From assembly GCA_019828595.1 (NCBI GenBank), contig JAHQRK010000030.1, forward strand, positions 186,001 through 250,000: a DNA stretch of 64,000 bases, read 5' to 3'. Below the pieces are notes generated by a model, which did no database searches, was not told where the DNA came from, and worked only from the letters and a program-made list of their open reading frames with translations. Positions 62,321 to 64,000 of the stretch are shown one piece after another. A program made the position numbers and the translations under genes. Position 1 is the stretch's first letter. Each line of letters begins with the position of its first letter. This DNA comes from Aphanomyces cochlioides (taxonomy: Eukaryota; Oomycota; Saprolegniomycetes; Saprolegniales; Verrucalvaceae).

Positions 62321-64000
62321 ACTTTCGTTTTTGCTTTGTAGGTTAAACTACCACAGCCCCCCAACGGAAAATCTTGCTTTTTAGGTGCTTTCGACAACGT
62401 CATGGCCTCTAGCGCGGAAAAAACCATCCTTTCGACGGTGTCTCGATTCGCTCAACGTGAATCGACGCCTGACCCTAGCCAAGCGACGCCCGGTCCGAGC
62501 CGAGAAGCCGCTGAAAAACCTCCTTCCTCTAGGAACAGCGCCGCTGCGTCCGACTCTCTTCGTAGGGAAAATGTTTCCAACCAAGATGGTGTTGACTTAG
62601 GTGGTGACACTGGTCCAAATATGGACAAAAAAAATGGACCCGATGATGCAGGAATGGGTATGGATATTAATGGTTCCAACGAAAAACCTGCCTCTGACGC
62701 CAATGGTGGCAAATTACCCAAGGATTCTGACAAGCCTGGGGAGAATATTACCCATCCTGACGGCACCCCTCATGGACGAGTTTTACCTAATTCGAAAAAT
62801 CCCTCCAAAGATGGGACAAACTCTCCTGCCAAACCCTCCAACCCCAAAAAACAAGCTTCGTCCAACAACGAAGGCAAAAAAACCAACTCGAAGAAAAATA
62901 ATGTCTGGGAAGGAGCCCGCCATGTGAAAACCCAATTGGTTCGCAACACTGGTGGGCATCCCATTGACGACTCTGAATTGGAAGAATTAATTCGACAAGC
63001 TCGAGAATTCCGCCAAAACCCTACTGCTATGGATGAATTCATTGAAGACATCTTGAAAACTCCATCATCGAAGGCTTGCACTGTGGACATTCCTCTGGGA
63101 GAAGCTTTCCGTCAAGTCAAGGACTACCAAATCCGAGCGAATTTAATTACCCAAAACCCGGGTACGCTTTGGGAATCGAAATTCAAGGAAATTCTGTTCC
63201 ACAAGAAAAACCCGACTACTCTCTCTTTGACGTTTTATGACGATGATCTATTGCGCAAAACTTGTGGAACCTCCCTTCGTCTGGGAAAACAAGAATTTAC
63301 TGTGCCTGAATATTCTCCCCACTCGAAACTTTATTTTATTACTTTCAACAACCTGGTGGATCACGATATTCAAAAAGCGATTTTGAAAAAGTTGGAAGAG
63401 CTCACTCACTGCGTCATTGTTGGTTTTAACCCCAGTACTGACAATTTATTACGCTCGACCCAATTTCGAGTCCTTTTTGACTCCGAAACTCCTCCTTTGG
63501 CATTGGTACCAGATGATGGAGGCGAGCCTCTGAGAGAAATCGAGATCCAAAACCAAGTTTATGTTTTTCAACATAAAATTCGGTCCCTCAATCAAACGGT
63601 CCCTCCCAGCGTTCAAGCTAGACTGGAAAAAGCCAAACAAAAAGACGACGCTAAAAAGAATACAGACCATGTCGAGGAAAACGCTACAGAGGAAAAGACT
63701 GATGCTCCCGAAAATCCATCGACAGAAAACCAACCACCCAACACCCCGAAGGAAAATACTGGCACAACTGGAAACTCCGAATCCCCTAATGCCGATCCCA
63801 AGGAAAATCAAAATGGCAAGGAAAACTTTGTCGACCTGTCAAGCGATGTGGACATGGAACAAGAGGAGAAATCAAATATCGAAGAGGAAGAAATGGTAGC
63901 TCAACCCAAGAAGATATTAAATCCTCCACAATCACCCAAGGGCTCGAGCGAGAATAATATTATTCTCACAGACAAACCCAATTTATCCCAGGACGAATTT
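62321..64000 (+). mobile_element. LINE family A copy A5, 5' part (runs off right edge)
   Basis: Starts ACTTTCG right after tRNA-Ala position 43, the same start as A1 and A2, so the 5' end is complete. The 5' UTR is 62321-62401. Seen up to the acidic linker of ORF1. Confidence 0.93.
62402..64000 (+). CDS. LINE A ORF1 protein, open to window edge (A5)
   Basis: The ATG at 62402 begins a frame that appears open for all 533 codons to base 64000. It lacks the A1 insertion (reads GGATATTAATGG) and the A2 deletion (reads CCCTCAATC). It covers the disordered N-terminus, the RRM-like core and the start of the acidic linker. Small differences from A1 and A2 include GTCTGGGAAG near 62903 and AAGACTGATG near 63697. 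If the remainder is intact, this is the best candidate here for an autonomous family A copy. Confidence 0.85.
   Translation, partial: MASSAEKTILSTVSRFAQRESTPDPSQATPGPSREAAEKPPSSRNSAAASDSLRRENVSNQDGVDLGGDTGPNMDKKNGPDDAGMGMDINGSNEKPASDANGGKLPKDSDKPGENITHPDGTPHGRVLPNSKNPSKDGTNSPAKPSNPKKQASSNNEGKKTNSKKNNVWEGARHVKTQLVRNTGGHPIDDSELEELIRQAREFRQNPTAMDEFIEDILKTPSSKACTVDIPLGEAFRQVKDYQIRANLITQNPGTLWESKFKEILFHKKNPTTLSLTFYDDDLLRKTCGTSLRLGKQEFTVPEYSPHSKLYFITFNNLVDHDIQKAILKKLEELTHCVIVGFNPSTDNLLRSTQFRVLFDSETPPLALVPDDGGEPLREIEIQNQVYVFQHKIRSLNQTVPPSVQARLEKAKQKDDAKKNTDHVEENATEEKTDAPENPSTENQPPNTPKENTGTTGNSESPNADPKENQNGKENFVDLSSDVDMEQEEKSNIEEEEMVAQPKKILNPPQSPKGSSENNIILTDKPNLSQDEF

Overview
The window is eukaryotic nuclear DNA. 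It is a tandem array of RNA polymerase III tRNA genes heavily colonised by non-LTR retrotransposons. There is no bacterial-type gene organisation and no recognisable host protein-coding gene. The lineage cannot be fixed from the sequence. LINEs of L1/Tx1 type (APE-type endonuclease plus reverse transcriptase, no RNase H seen) with long acidic ORF1 proteins fit a protist such as an oomycete or other stramenopile, but that is a low-confidence guess.

The base of the array is an 832-bp unit: tRNA-Ala(AGC), one base, tRNA-His(GTG), a T5 terminator, then about 680 bp of spacer. Thirteen tRNA-His genes are present and all look intact. Fourteen tRNA-Ala loci are touched by the window and every one is interrupted. 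The left part (3801-14280) holds nine near-identical units. Eight of their tRNA-Ala genes carry the same 355/356-bp SINE and the ninth carries a LINE.

Four kinds of element use the tRNA-Ala gene. LINE family A (plus strand, about 9.23 kb, ORF1 of about 841 aa and ORF2 of 1361 aa, 2.4-kb 3' UTR) inserts in the anticodon arm; its 16-bp target-site duplication (TSD) is tRNA positions 28-43. Copies: A0 1-3800 (3' part only), A1 14281-23516, A2 24365-33592, A3 43401-43733 (333-bp stub), A4 44582-52865 (5'-truncated) and A5 62321-64000 (runs off the window). The SINE has a degenerate tRNA-Thr(CGT)-like head, uses exactly the same site and TSD, and ends in the same 3' 11-mer as family A, so it is probably mobilised by A. 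LINE family B (minus strand, about 8.59 kb, ORF1 852 aa, ORF2 about 1390 aa) inserts antisense at the 5' end of the same tRNA gene; its TSD is tRNA positions 1-15, so a complete tRNA-Ala sequence is rebuilt beside it. Copies: B1 34765-43357 and B2 53686-62277. A fourth, 338-bp fragment C (34412-34749) sits at the B site in tandem with B1.

Layout: A0 | nine array units with eight SINEs | A1 | unit | A2 | unit | C + B1 + A3 | unit | A4 | unit | B2 + A5. Of the family A copies seen, A1, A2 and A4 have intact ORF2. A1 and A2 have single frameshifts in ORF1, A4 lacks the ORF1 N-terminus, and A5 has an apparently open ORF1 to the window edge. Both B copies look coding-intact, but B ORF2 has no AUG upstream of its endonuclease domain and overlaps the end of ORF1 in the +1 frame, which points to recoding or reinitiation.
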